A stretch of DNA of 64,000 nt, from assembly GCF_004027225.2 (NCBI RefSeq), contig NC_044278.2:56847743-56911742 (forward strand), written 5' to 3'. The notes under the pieces are model-generated. The model was not told where the DNA came from and did not search any database. It saw only the letters and a program-made list of their open reading frames with translations. Positions 42,201 through 57,200 of this stretch are shown in pieces (position 1 is the stretch's first letter; each line of letters opens with the position of its first letter). A program made the position numbers and the translations under genes. This DNA comes from Strigops habroptila. Lineage: Eukaryota; Chordata; Aves; Psittaciformes; Psittacidae.

Positions 42201-45200
42201 TGTCCTTTTTATAATGCTTTTGACACAAAAAGTCATCTTTTTATTGCATACAAAAATCCACTCAAACTTCAAAAAATCCTTGAATATCTTGGTTTTGACC
42301 TGGTTTTACTAAAGCAGAGGATCTGGTTTTGCTTCCACAATCTGCATGCTATAGCAAAAATTCCAATTTTTTTTAAAAAAACCCTAATTTTAAAAAAACA
42401 AACACGAAAACTTCAAAATGTAAAAATGTATATATTTGTTATAAATATTTTACTTAGCTCTATATCACATCCAACTACAAAACCCTAATTATTTAAACAG
42501 ATGCTGTTTAGCTGCCTCTTTGGGTAGCATTTAAAGAAACAGTTTTTATTAGTTAAAATGAGCTGCAACATATTTACAGGACTTCAGTAACATGCAGCAC
42601 ACAAGAGGAATTAGGGCTACTTGCCACAAAATGGATTTCCTTTATGTGGAATGACAATTAGAGCTTCATGATACACAATTTATTGTGAATTTTACAGTCT
42701 CACAATTGCCTACACCTATCAGAATTAAATTTTAATTACTGAATTCCAATATTTTTCAAAAGGTCTCAGCAGACCCATGTAAACCTTGAGAATGTACAAA
42801 TTCCCAAACTGTGCACCTGAAAAGTTTTCCAAATGAATTTATGGACCTAAAGTAAATACTCCAGTGAATTAATATGTCTCAGTAGAGGCTGTGGTGCTCA
42901 AGAAATTGCTGAATACCTGATGGCTGCACACTGCCATCAACTGGTAACTGTGAAAGAAAAATATATAGCTCTAAAACTTAAGGGTAAAGTCTGCAAGAAA
43001 TACTATTAACTATCAGTTTTATCTTCTACTGATGCATGAATAAACATTCAGATATGCATTACACATTTAGTGGACATCAATTATCTACAATAAACACTAG
43101 GGAATGCAATTATGACATTTATAGAAATTAATAAAAACATCCTTCTAAAAACAGTATCAAGTTTTATGTTTGCTTTGAAACAGTGTGTGAGCTTTACCTC
43201 ATCGAGTACTTTCGAAACTACATGTTTGTCCAGAACTGGGATGTATTTGGTACCATGAGGGACTGTAGTAGGAGCTAAGGCATCCATGATGGTGAGTCGC
43301 CTAGCAACCAAGCCATGGGTCTTTAACCAAAGAGCTGAAGAGGTATCTAAAGAACTAGGAAAAAACAGATTGTTAGATGTAACACAAGGTAGAAACACAT
43401 TTGAGAAGTTTGCAATGACAGAAGAAAAATATAAACAATTTTTGTGATGTATGTATATGTATGTCCAGACATACCTTTTAGGTGTCCTTTTCACAGATGT
43501 CTGAACATTCAGATCTAAGACGAAACATTTGTATTTCATTATCTCACAGCTTTTGTGCACACAAAAATACACAAAAAGAAACTGACATATAATAGCATCA
43601 TTTTTTTTATTTTACCTTACTAGCAGTGTCACAAAGACTACACAGTAATCAGAATAATGTCTAATTAGGTTGCTAAATTAATCAATAAGAATTATGTTTC
43701 CTGTGTTTCTTGGTGCTTGATCAATAGTAACAATGTTACTAGATGACTCATGAGCCCTAATTAATCAAAGAGGAAATTTATAAAATAGCTGGGGAATAAT
43801 TTAATTAAAAAAATAAATTAAACTTGGTATTTATTTATTATAACAACAACAAGAAAAAGACTAACAGGTTTATTTCCCATTTCAAGATGTGATACCAATG
43901 CTAGTGATATCAGTAGTGAGATGTCCAGAAGTGGCTAATTTAAGGTATACTACTATGAAAAACTGTATAAAAGGTATAAAGAACTAAAAATAAGACACTG
44001 AAATGTAAAGAAGTCAAACATCTTGAAGTATCATAGGTGAATTTTTAGAACAACTTAGAGGACCTAATATAAAGTTCAGAGTTGCATGAATTCCCAAGAG
44101 ACAAGAAAACTATCTGGACGTATATCTAAGCCCCACTGGAAATACTTTTGTCTCTATATATGCATCTGTCCCAGAGCGCATGTGTTTTGCAAGTCTAAGC
44201 ATACTAATAAAGTGCAACCTCCTTTTACATTGGTACCAAAGAATTAGAACCACCACTCATCTTTAACCTCAGCATTGAACATAACTACAAATTACTGTAT
44301 CACAACAATCTATTAGCGTATAATAAGATTCTCAAGATCTATTTGCTCTGTTGATAAGAAGCAACTGTGATATCCTTCCAGCCGTGTAAGGCATGGTTGT
44401 ATCACTGCTGCCTCATACTGTGGACATGACTAAGCTGTTGTAAACCTAATAGTTTGGGCACTGGCAGAAGTCTGGCCGCAGCTGTAAGGACCTTGTTACA
44501 ATATCCTTCTGCATGTCCAGCTCTCTCCATCTGTGTTGTGTTCCAATCCTTTGTGCTGCAGTTCTGCACAGTTTTGCCTCAAATGAGGCACCATTAGTTA
44601 CAAACGCAGCAGGAGAAATGTTATTGTCTGCCCCACCCAGAGACTCCTGTTCTGGCAACTTGCCTTTGCAAACGGTTGTACATTTCACACTCTTTTTGAC
44701 AGAAAACCTCTTTTTTTCAGGAGATACTCCTTCCTCTGGGCTTTCTTCCGTAGATTTCACACCATGGCTGAGGATTCGCAGCAGACTCGTCTTTGTTTGC
44801 TCTGTAGGTGTTGAAAGCGAAGGAAAGGAAGAGCTAACTTACTGCTCAAATATGTGCCCGGGATTTTTGAGTTCCTCTCTGTAATTCAGTCTCAATTTTT
44901 AAGGGAGTACCTACACAAGACCTCAAACACAATCAGTCCTAATTTGTACTTTGTACTTTCCCAAGGATGAAAACTACTTGTACATCAGCTGAGTAAAGTT
45001 GGTTTCAGACTGCATACAAAGCATACTTCAAAGAGAAGCTTAGTGTTACAGGTGTAATAAGCAGAAATATTAGTGTAAGTAATGCTGTAATTAGTGTAAC
45101 ATAGATCAAGTCTTCATTCTTGCCAATGATGTACTTATTTAGAATAAAAAGAGATAAGGGTTTAATAACTACTGTTAAAAACTGTTTAAAGAGCTTTCAA

Positions 45201-48200
45201 AACAGTCTGTCAAAATGCTTAATTTTTCATTGCAGTGTCTGTGATGAAGCATAAGTGAGCAGATATTTGTTTGTCTATTTGGGTCAAATGAGTAAGACAG
45301 CCAAAAAGTAAAAATTAAAAAGTTAGAATTTCGGAAGGATGATTGTTTAAATGATTAAAGGATTTATTTGTGCCTAGAAGGGATGCTTTTTGCTATTTTT
45401 AACACAATCTTTTTAAATTAATGAATAAATTCTGCTAGTAACTACAGTTCATTTTAGTCTTACCTGCATACAATGCTTTCTTCCTTCGGGCTGGACTGTC
45501 AGCAGTGGTTTGCCAGGTTTGCTGATGTGGTGTCAGTGTTGGCTCTTCTGAAGCACAGTATGGCCTACTGCTAAGAGTAGAAGTACTCAGCTCCTCAACG
45601 TGTTTGTTTACAGATGGCACAGTATATGTCTGCTTGTGATTTCTGCTTGTGACAAAAAGAAGAAAGAAGCAGAAAATAACTTCAAGCATACGACACTGGT
45701 TGAAAAAAACGCTAAGTTGTAGTCTTCTGGTAATTTGAATACTAATTTCACATGCTTCAAACAGTATAAAATATTTTCCCTATTATCCAAGTCTGCATTT
45801 CAAAGGGGAGTTCAAAGCTTAAAATATTCTTAGTTTTTTAAACTATTTAAAAGTAATTTCTTAGTCTATTTAAAAGATGTTAATTACTTTTAAGGCAATA
45901 CCTTTATATATTTTTAATAAGGCCAGAATGTTCCACAATAGCCACTTTGAATCCTGGGGGAAAAAGTAAACCTACCATCAGCACAGAAAATAACTGACAC
46001 ACAAATATATATATATATGCACATATGTATATATATATACAAACACACACATGTTTGTACCTATGACCCAGCATTAATAAAAAATAAAATATGCAAATTC
46101 TGAAACAAACATCTACATTTTCACACTGGACATCTTACCTGCCCTTCCACACATATGGAATCTTTCCACAGCACTCTCCACTTTTAATAGATTTTACTTC
46201 CTTTTTAATAATTTTAACTTACTGTTTTCTGTCTTACAAATCTGGGCATTTTTAAATGTTTTTTTTGGGGGGGAAAGCTATTTTTTTATTAAGGCTATTC
46301 TCCTGTTGAGATTACAAGTAACTTCATATTTAAAGCTAGGTCTGTGTTTGTTCTGCAAACAGAAACTCAGTGTAATCAGACATGCAGAAAGCTTTTCCAC
46401 AGTGGCTCAGGAGTCTGCCTTCAGCACGCTGTGGAAGGGCCAATTTTTGAACTGTTGTTCTTGGCAGCCTGAGTTTTCAGCATGTTTTTCAACTCATGCT
46501 GAACATGAAACTAGTTTTAATGATGACAAAGCAAGGATAAATATGGCATAAAAAGCAAGGATAAATATGGCATGAACATTCAGATTCACATTGTAAAATC
46601 AAAAATGTGAAAAGAAATAAGCTGAATTTCTTTCATGGTCTTTGCCATTTTTTAAACAAATACATATGTATGTAATTTATGTTTCAATCACCATATCCCA
46701 ATGAGTGGCAATTTACTCATGAAGTACCAAGCCAGCTCTACCTATAGGAAAATAGTTTTTTGTGAATCCTCTCAGAGGGAGGAAATTTACCATATGCTGG
46801 AGACAGAAAAATATTTTCACCTTTTTGCTTTAGTTTTTCCTAATAATTTGAGACTATTTAGATATTTGAGATAATTTTGGCTCAGACATCACAGTACCAA
46901 TGTATCTTTCTTTTCCTGTCTTTTCCTGTAACTGTTACAAACAAACAAACAAACAAACAAACAAACAGAAAATTTTTCAAAGAGGAGAATGTCAGAGGTT
47001 AAAAATGCAAGGCAATGAGAAAGAAGAAATGTGACAGATAGCTCCTATCTCTTATTAACATAATAGCAGTATGAGGACATACTTATTCTCTAAATCATTT
47101 TCTCCATTACAACAATCCATCATCAGACACTCGGCATGAAAGATCTTCACTTTCTCCAGGTCTCTTTCTCCTTGTTCAATCTCTCTTTTCAAAAGATGTA
47201 TGTCTTCACTCTAACAAATAGAAAATCATAGAATCATAGAATCATAGAATCACAGAATCATAGAATCATAGAATAGTTTGGGTTGGAAGGAACCTTCAAA
47301 GGTCATCTAGTCCAAACAAATGTTCTATTACAATTACTATTGAACATGCTTCATTTCTGAACTGAAACTATGCAACCTGTGATAATAATTCTGAACAATG
47401 TCTCAGGACAAATGAAAATTTTTGTGTACTTTTTCAGGTAGTCTCTTGTGCTTTGCAATACAGGCTTTAAAATTACTCTTCCTTTTCAGGAAAAGGAAGA
47501 ACATTCCTTAACAAGCCAGTTATCCGTTGAGATATGAACATCATCAAGATATGAACATGTGAGTGATATAATCCTCAGTAGCTCCCCTCATTCCAAGCAA
47601 GTAAATTAATAAGTAAATAAGTAAAATATAATACAAGATATGTACATTACAAATGTTGTCCTGTCATTCTACAGGAATTCTACAGCTGTATCACATACTG
47701 TCCCTGATAAATGGGAAGTAAAAAACATACTCTTCAAGTAAACAATGGAACTAACTGGGAATCATTTGGACTACAGGAGGAAACAGGAAGGAAATTCCAA
47801 CAATGATCCCTTTACGACTCCCACAGAGCCAGAAGTCTGGAGTTGGAGAACACAGACTCTGTCCCTCATCTTTCCAACATGCTCAGTGTCACATAGTCCG
47901 TATCAGCAGAATCATGGAAATTGCCCAGTACACAGTCTGATATCTTTCAACAGCTGGAGCATTTTAACTGCATCTCCTGCTACAGTCTTCTTCCTGATTG
48001 TTCTCGTTGTTCCACTACCACCATTTCTAAAAGTTGTGGAACTAATTAACTCTCCCCTTAATTAAAAACAAGAATATGCTTTAAATGGGTGTTTCGGATA
48101 GTCTATTCAGAAATTTCCTATAGGGGATTGCTAGATTGAGCTGCTTACTCACACATGATAGATCACTGCTCTTGTAGTCATTTTACTCATTATAGATCTC

Positions 48201-51200
48201 TCTCCAGTGACTACTGTACAGCAAACTTTAGGCAAAATTCATAGAATCATTCCTTCATCATCATTCAAATTCAGCTCTGACTTCTTTCATTTACTAGTAT
48301 GATACAAACCGTAGTTTTATTTTAAAAAGTAACTTGTTTCTGAGACCACAGAGATCATATGTGTTTCTTCCAGAGCTTAATTTGGTCTATATGTGTTTGG
48401 GGTTTTGGTTTTCTGGGGCCTTTTTTGCAACTGTAGCACTACAAATGTACTTTGCATGACATTTGGGCTTTTTTTGTTGTGGTCTAGTACAAGTTCATAA
48501 GCAAAAAATGTCAGACATTGTTTCACATCACTTCAAATCTGACTAGGATAAATCCTCTTTTTCAATAATCTCTTACATGAAATCACAATGATGTAAGTCA
48601 TAGTTAACTTCAATAGAGTGATACGATATGAAGAAACAAACATTTACTTTCAGATACTCACAACAATAAACTCTGCAGCATCAGGATCAGTCAAATAAAT
48701 GTTGTAATAATGGAACCGTCCCTCTGTTTCAGTAGATAGTTCATACAAAAATTTATTAGCTTCTATATCATCGCAGTTGAAGGACACAGTATGGATGGGA
48801 ACTTTACAGTGAATCTGGACATGAGCCAAAATTATTGGGGTGGGCTGTAAATCAAAAATGTATATTAAACATGTGGCATCTCGAAATGTATTTATGGAAA
48901 CGTGAATTTGTAAGTATTTAATCAGTCATACTGTTGCTTAGAGACAGATGTAGAGCAGTTAAAAGCATACATTTTATATGGATAGCTATTTCACATTAAA
49001 TAAAATGAGCTAACTGAAAACAGAATTTGAAACACTGATAATGCACTAAGACACAGGATACTCTAATAAAATAAAGTGTTAGTTGTAATAAAATCAGTAC
49101 TCTTTGTTTCTAAAATCTTAAAGCAAATTACTAAAGCACAGGAAATTAAACTATCACATTGGTGTTTAGTATCACTAGATGTATATTACAATATTTTTGG
49201 ACATATATAACTGTTGATGTATTTGTATTAAGCTAAATTAGTTCAATAAAAAGTTGATTCAATTCCAGGAAACAAAATAGAGGCGGAGAAAATAGGAAAT
49301 CTAGTGTTCCTCCTCCAATAAAGAAATCAAAATTAGGTGAGAATGTACAAGATCTACCATGTCTAAAAATGCTGAAGAATATAGTGGAAAAAAATTATTG
49401 ACTCACTTCTCCAACTTTTGGAGAATTTTTTTTCATTTTTTTCTTCCTTATCAAGGTATAAATAAAGTATTTATGCAACTTTATGACACTTTTGGAATCC
49501 TAGATATACTTCATATTCTTCAGTAGTTAATTTCATGCAGCCTTCAGCCCGGCTATTTACCTAAGTAAAGTCAGGATTTTGCTGCATATTTGCTATTACA
49601 ACCAAGCTAAATTTTCAAGGGCAAACAAAGTATTTTTTAAATGCCATTCTCAGCATACAGGCTGGTTTTCACCAGGCATTAGAGCTTGCAATTGGTTTTT
49701 TTACAGTTGGTGTTGCATAAGGTGATACAACATGAAATAGCATCATTTAAAGTTACGGTAGCAACACATTCAAAAATAAAAGCATACTTTTGGTTTCATT
49801 ATCCATTTAAAACTAGACTTAAAGTAATTCCAGACTGCTGCTACTCCAGAATTGCACCTACATGAGATCAAATTTGACTCAGTAGGATAAAACTGGAATC
49901 ATATGGAGACCTGATGGAACAATAGATTAGATTGGATGTTAGGAAAAATTTCTTCACAGAGAGGGTGCTCAGGCATTAGGACAGGCTGCCCAGGGAAGTG
50001 GTGGAATCACCATCCCTGGAAGTGTTCAAAAACTGTGTCTATGAGGCCCCCAGTGACATGGTTTAGTGGTGGACTTGGCAGCCCTGGGGTAACAGTTGGA
50101 CTTGATGATCTTAAAGGTGTTTTCCAACCTAGTTGATTCTATGATAATATTAATGGTAACACCTTTATATGAAAAAACAGTAGGCCCTTCTCAAAAATGG
50201 TACAGCCTTTGTGTGAGTTCTGAAACACAATGTAAGAAGGTGCCTACTTCGATATTTAATGTGTTCTTTGGGGGAAAATGTTGAACACAAACTGGTGGGG
50301 AGGGGTGTGATGATAGCAATAATTTTCTGTTTAGGTTTTCAAGCCATCATGCAAGATTACAGGGTTTTAGTATTTAAATACAGCCATATCATTGGGCCAT
50401 CATTATTTTTTGATTTTTAATTCATGATATATTTGTACTGAGCTACAGAGACATTTTATTTAACACAAATTCTAACCTTGATGGTAATATATCCATTTAA
50501 TTTAATCCATTTATTTAATCCATTACCAGATCCTTAAAACAACTCATGAGAAATCATGAGTTATCACACACCAAAGACTAGACTGTGCGCGGAGAGTTCT
50601 AATCAAAGCCCCTTCACAAACAGCACATTTCTCAGGTAACATTTTTCAATATTATGACAACATCTGACAGATTCCAAGAGACTCAGCTCTGCAGGTATGA
50701 TACTCATCTCATACTTCAGCCTTCTGACACCACATTACTGCATTTTCTCTTTTCAAACTTCAGAAATACCTGGTCAGGTCTCCCATCAGTCAAGAGATAA
50801 ATAGCCTGAGTGTCAGTATCAGCCAGAGCAATCTGGAGAGCTTTGAGTGTATTTGTGGAACTTCCAACCTAAGAAACCAAAGAGAAAAAAACAAAGAGAC
50901 AGCCATAAATACTAACAGCTCTTTGTCTCTGTTCTTACATTCATAATGACAGTGTACTGATTCAAGGGATATTACAGAAACAAAATCAGTAATAAAATGG
51001 TGAATATATTTATGTCAAATAGCTAGAAAAATCAAAGCAAGTGTCAAAGTAGCATAAACTGGTATCAAATTGGTATTCAGTGCTTATGCAAAGACACGTA
51101 AGCAAAATGCTGGCAACAGAAATATGAGCTGTAGAAGCAGAAGCAATCACTGAAAGACTATAAACAGGTAGGAAGATTTAAAATGAAAGATATTTTCCCA

Positions 51201-54200
51201 CTACAACTCCTGACTGCCAACTCAACACACTCTCTTGAAATACATATTTTACTTAACCAAATAATTCAAAAGCTCCACAAAACAGTTGCACAAGTTTATT
51301 TCTCAAAAGTAGGTAAAGGACTTCCTGGTTTTCTGACCAATATTTTTTCCAAACTATCTCCCATCTACCCCCTTGACACATCAATGCAGACATCATTTAT
51401 TTTTTAGCACAAAAATTAGCTATAACCACAAAACATATCCAGTAAAGCAATACTGTGGCCTCCTAAAAATTCAGATTTGAGCACTACTAGCACTTTTCCT
51501 GTGTCATTCACATATGCAGTAATCATGATCTGTCTTTTCTCTTTTATATTAAAAGCAACTCTAAACTCACTGAAATTCATTTTACAGCTTATAGGAACCT
51601 CAGAACTACAGATTACATCTTCAGATTTACTTTTAAACACTCAGTGTCCAAAACCTTCCATATTTAAGGGAAGAGTAAGGTTTTATCAGTACAGAAAAGA
51701 GTTTCACCATGTGTTAGTCTTTTAATGAAGCCAAAGTAAAAACCCTTGAAAAGATTCAAGCTAGTATAACACCTGTGTTAACTGTATCTATTATTCCCAG
51801 TATTTTAGTAAGCATTATAAAGTTTTAGGCACACATCACTCATTATTATGTCTAAATTAGCCATCCTGGCTTTTCTCAATAACAGCACATGGTTTTGATC
51901 TGATTTGAAATGAAACAACTTCTTCCACTATATTATGGGAACGTACTGTGGATGATAATGTAAGGGAAATAACTATGTACCTTATGGTAAAAGCTGTTAA
52001 TTTTAATTTCTCAGTTGTTACTATTACATATGAACACTGGTTTTATCAGTGTTTAAACAAAGTTGACATGCTTCAACTAGGTGGCATAATCATCCCCAAA
52101 ATTTTAAATGTTGTCACCTCTGAAGGATTTTTAAGGAACAGTTTGTTACTGTTTACAGCTCAGCTTCCTTATTCAACAGCCTGGGACCAAAGTGTATAAA
52201 ATGAGATCAAAGGATCTACTCTGATTAATATTCCAGAGCAATCTTCTGTTCATTTCAGCTTCACTGTAAAGCCAGCTTTCTGATCTCAGACTTATGCTTG
52301 CATTGCTTTAGACAGACTAAAAGGTCAGCAGCAGATGTCATCCCTGAAAAAAGACACTGTTCTTGTACCATTCCCTGTACCATTTCAGATATCTGGATCT
52401 GAACTTAGAAGGAAACTTATAATCACCAATTCAGAACTTCATGAATAATGATGAAAAAGGCCATTCCCAAATATATATACAAGATGGGATCAAATTATAG
52501 TAGTTCAAAATATTATTGAATTTGCATGATGCTGAACCACATCCATGGTTTAAACAGGGCCAACTTTTTAACTCTCAATGAAGGGAGTAAAATTAAGTTT
52601 ACTAACCTCAGTTATAAGTAGTCACCAACTACTCAGTGAGGCCACACTAATTATTTCTTTTCTCCATGTATTTGTCTGTTCTATTTTCTGAGAATACCAA
52701 GTTATTTATCTTGCTTTGTAGTCTCAGAGGTATTATGTAGCTTCCCCAATTCCCTCATCCCCAGGAATTTCATTAAGTCTGAGGAAGAGCTACCATAATG
52801 CTGAGGATTTTTATTATATAAACATGGTTTTTTGTGTTATAAAACATAGTATAGGGTATATCTGTATTGCTGTATTACTGATTTTCAGTCCTGTGCTCGT
52901 AACATTGCTGTCCACATTTGACACATTAAGTGGTCTTAAAGCTGCGGATGGTTACAATCTGGTAGCTGGCTGTGGCTGACAGGGAAAAATCCTCAGATTT
53001 TGGCCACTGTCAGAGAAAGAATATTGGGTAGATAGACAGATGTTTGGTCTGAGTATGGTTGCTCTCATGTTCCTATGAAGGCTGAAGTCAGCTATCAATG
53101 CACCAAAAGAGAGCAGAAATGCTCCTCCAGCTCACTGGCACCAGTTTCCTGTATCACATCTGAGCTGCAAGTCTCTCAGCCACAGCCCTCATTGCAGCAG
53201 CCCCGCAGCAAGAGAGACAAACAGACACAGGGTCTGAGCACTGTCATGGTTCCTACAGAAATCATATAGGCCAGTGTTTGCATTGTGGCTACTAAACATA
53301 GCAGGCTGCAAGTTGAATTAATATGATCTTATAAACAAGTCCACTGTTAAAGGATTATTATACCTGACAGTACTCAGATATACTAAAGTCATCATCATCT
53401 ATATTTTCAGCTTACTCAAGTCAAATACTTAGTCAGTCCAAAAATACCCCAGCCATACCGAAAGAGAAGACACAACTATAACTTTGTACAAACATGCTTT
53501 GTGATAATTAGTTGCCATGTTACCTTAAGCCCTTTTATCCAAAGCCAAGCATCTTGCAAATTTTCCTCAGTAACTTCAGCAAGTTTCTCTTGCCATGCCA
53601 CAGCTTGGGCACTAAATTTCACAAAGTTAAATCTCTTTTTGTGTCTCAGTTGTTCCTGCAAAATACAGCACCTGAATTTTACTCAGTCTTAAAAGAAAGA
53701 ATACTTGTATCCTGAAATACTGCCTAGTAGGAGTTATTTTAATTAATATACAGTTGATTATATGGTTACAATGAATTATGATAATATTCAGTTATGGTGT
53801 ACAGAAACACATACAAAGACAGAGAATTATTGGCTGGAATTATTAAGATTACTTGAACTTCCCAATGTAAGCCTCCATTTACTCATACTTCTCAAACTAC
53901 TGGAATAGCAACTGTCTAGGAGGGCAAGAAAGAGAGACACGAAACTGGGTGTGAGAAATGTTTAAGAAAGTGGTGTAAGAAAGAGATTATTACTGCTTAC
54001 CAAAAGAAACTGAAATCAGAAACAAAGCAAGATCATTTAGAGAGGGAGAACAAGAACCAAATGTAGAGCACTGGCAAAGGGAACTAGGCCAGCAAGAGAG
54101 AATTAAGTAAAGAATTTGCTGAAGTTGCTTTTGGACCAAAGTTATAAGGAGGGGAAGATTTATGCAAGCTAATACAAACTTTGAGAGCCTGGAATCTTTG

Positions 54201-57200
54201 CCTCCCTTTCATCTCCACTTTTGTGCAGCTGGCTGTGAAACTTCTGGCACAGTACCTAATAATTTTCTAGTGCTAGGGATCTGCCTTTAGGACCACATCA
54301 TACTATGTCCTAGCACTTGTGCGCTTAGCTCAAGAACCTCTCTGTTCTAGTTTTGAATTTTCTAGCCCTACTAATGATTCCCATGAAGGCCAGACTGATT
54401 GAATTTTTATTTGTCAGTTACTCCTCTGAAGTAAAAGAAAGAAAAAAAAGTTAAGATTAAACAGTGCCTGTTTCTCTCAAATATTAATATAACCTTAGGT
54501 GACATCATTGTAGATTTCTAAAACTAGGTGAAACAAACTCTATCATCTTAGGTGTGTCTCCCAGTACTCACTGCTTTTGAGGTACATGTGCACTTTGCGA
54601 TGTTCTGAGTCACTGTAAGATGCAAGCGAGTTCAAAACATTTTACACCCTTTATTGTAAAAGTATGAAGGTGAATCTAGAATACGTGTTACAAATCACAA
54701 CATGTCAGTGTAATCGGATGACACTTCTTAAAAATAAAAATGGAAATTCCAGAAGGTGTTTCATTGCATAGATTTTTGGTTGGGGGGTGGGGGGGGAGAG
54801 CGTGTTTTGGGTTTTTTTAGGAGGGAGGTGGCTTGAGGGAAAGAAGGACTACTTAAGCCTTCTTAATTTTTAACATTTTCTCCAGATTTTTTCAAATATT
54901 TGTACAAATGAGGGAAAAACATAAATTTTTAACTGAAAATATGATCACACCAAGAAAGCTAGAAATATTTTTATAAAGCTGTTATTTAAAAAAAATAATT
55001 TTAAAAAACATTACAGTAACAACCATCCGGGAGAGATCAGCCTACTCTAAAATGCTTCTCAGTCTTCAGAATCATCACTTTATCATACCTGTATGAGCTG
55101 AAATATTTTCTCCTTCACCAGTGGCAACTTGTCCTTCATAGACTGGGATGTATCAATGAGAATATAGACATCATCTTCAAACACATTCCCAAAGAGTCCT
55201 CTGCTTCCTTGTTGAAGCCACTTAATCCTTGGGGAGAAAAAGAAAATCCAAAACCTGGCCTGTAAGATTTTTGGAGCTTTGCTCATCAGAATCTAACAGG
55301 AAGGATCTTTTTACCACTACTTTACTTCTTATTCTCTTTCCCTAAGCACCCGCTACTAGTCACTGTCAGAAGCTGTATATTAGCCTTGATGAACCAGCCC
55401 TACATCACTACATAACAACACAAGGCATTTTCATTTACTAACTTCTGTAGGACTCCAGAGACAGACAAAACAGACAAAGCAATACAGCATCTTTATAAAG
55501 TCAAGTATTAGGTACTTTGAGCTGGGAAATTCCATGTGGAAGTAACTGTTAACTATTGCCCCTGTAACTGTTCTCCAGCCTGAATTCAGGAGATCATTTA
55601 AGCATAGGCTAATCCACCTCTCGTTTCAGGAAACCACTTGAGAATCTACTCTGCAAGAAACTTAAGCACTTTGAAGAGTCTTAATATAATACAGATGCTT
55701 CAATGTTTTGCTGACCTTGAGCCTTAAATACAGACTTAGTTTTACATTTTAAACAGGATTGAAGCATGCCTGCCAGTTAAATACGTGCATACGTACTGCT
55801 GTGTATAAGAACGTTTCCTCAGTAACGGCTGCAGCAGGTCCAAATCTGATTTCCCTTAAGAGTCATAAACTACTTGTCTACTCTGAAACAGAGACATTTA
55901 ACAGACAGAATATAATGGCCCTAGGAAAAATATTACTCATCTCCACAGAGGTTTAAAAAAATGATGTCATGGAAACTTAGAAGATCCTATTACATTTGCT
56001 ACTGAGAGCTATTTTGTCATTAGTTATTTTCCCCGAAGTGTTTGATGAAGTCCACCAGCACTTTTTAACAATTAGATGAACCATTCAAAACAGCAAATCC
56101 ATAAACTTGGCTTGGATTTCAAAAATATGTACTCATCAAAACACCTTACCTCAAATTTTCCTTTCACAGTATGTTAATACTATCCTAAATGCAGCAAGAT
56201 CAAGATAAACTAAAAGGAATAACGAAACTCTGACCTTGCTAAATGTAATCAGGCTGTTATACTTTTGGTAGAGAAGCAGCAATAAGACAAAAATTCTCAT
56301 CCTGCTTTTTTCAGCAAGACACCTCACTGTCCTAATGTGAGACGTTAGGACAATGACTCAGTGATTTCAATGATACATCTTATTAGCCCAGAGGAGTTGT
56401 GGCTGCCCCATCCCTGGCAGTGTTCAAGGTCAGGCTGGACGGGGCTTGGAGCAACCTGGTCTAGTGGAAGGTGTCCCTGCCCATGGCAGGGAGGTTGGAA
56501 CTAGATGGTCTTTAAGGTCCCTTCCAAACCAAACCATTCTGTGACTCTGTGATTCTAACATACAAAACAGAGGACAACATTTATTCTTTCTCTCGGTTCT
56601 ACGGTATCCATTTTTGAAGTTTCCTTCTTCTCCTAATGTAGATATAAAGACCAATTTACTTCAGGGCATCTTTAAGACAGATGTATCAGACCCTCAGTTT
56701 GCCTTTTTTTTCTAGATGTCCTACAGAATCTAAGAGTGTATCTTTACGGCTGCAGAAAAGTAAACTAGAGAGATAGCTTGAGCACTGAACTTCTGATCTT
56801 ATGCCTTACTTACTAGCTCATGCGTTGACTCTGATAAAGACGGTTCAAACTTGTCTTCAACACAAAATTGCAGAAAGGACAGGTAACCATTATCAGTATG
56901 GGCGCAAGCCAAGCTGTGCTACTTGGTGTCGGAGGTATCACTAGGGGTCTTACGTATACAGGATGAATCTTTACAAAGCTTTATTGATGATTCCAGAAGT
57001 TCTCTGCCACCTTATGTCCTGGTGCTTTTTGGCACTTTCAGCAGTATTTTAATAATGTGCAGACTGACTCACATTTGTGTTCCAGAAGAATAAATGATAA
57101 AACTGTTCATTGGTTTTCTCACATGGCTACTAAGAAATCCTACACACGAAATTCTGATCTAAAATGGATTTCTGGCTTAGTACTGGCAGTTTACCAACAA

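Larger units (their letters stand above)
43355..47082 (-). other. VWA3B introns 10-12
   Basis: Between exons 11 and 12 I see only microsatellites and the 22-bp duplication at 46.5 kb. Confidence 0.65.
48845..53523 (-). other. VWA3B introns 7 and 8
   Basis: Apart from exon 8 this holds one CR1 fragment (49915-50145). The rest is AT-rich with no supported exon. Confidence 0.65.

Noticed and set aside
42917..42947. A 31-nt piece with good splice sites between model exons 13 and 14 (minus strand)
   Set aside because: It starts in phase 0 but ends in phase 1, which closes the frame of exon 14. Direct joining of exons 13 and 14 works.
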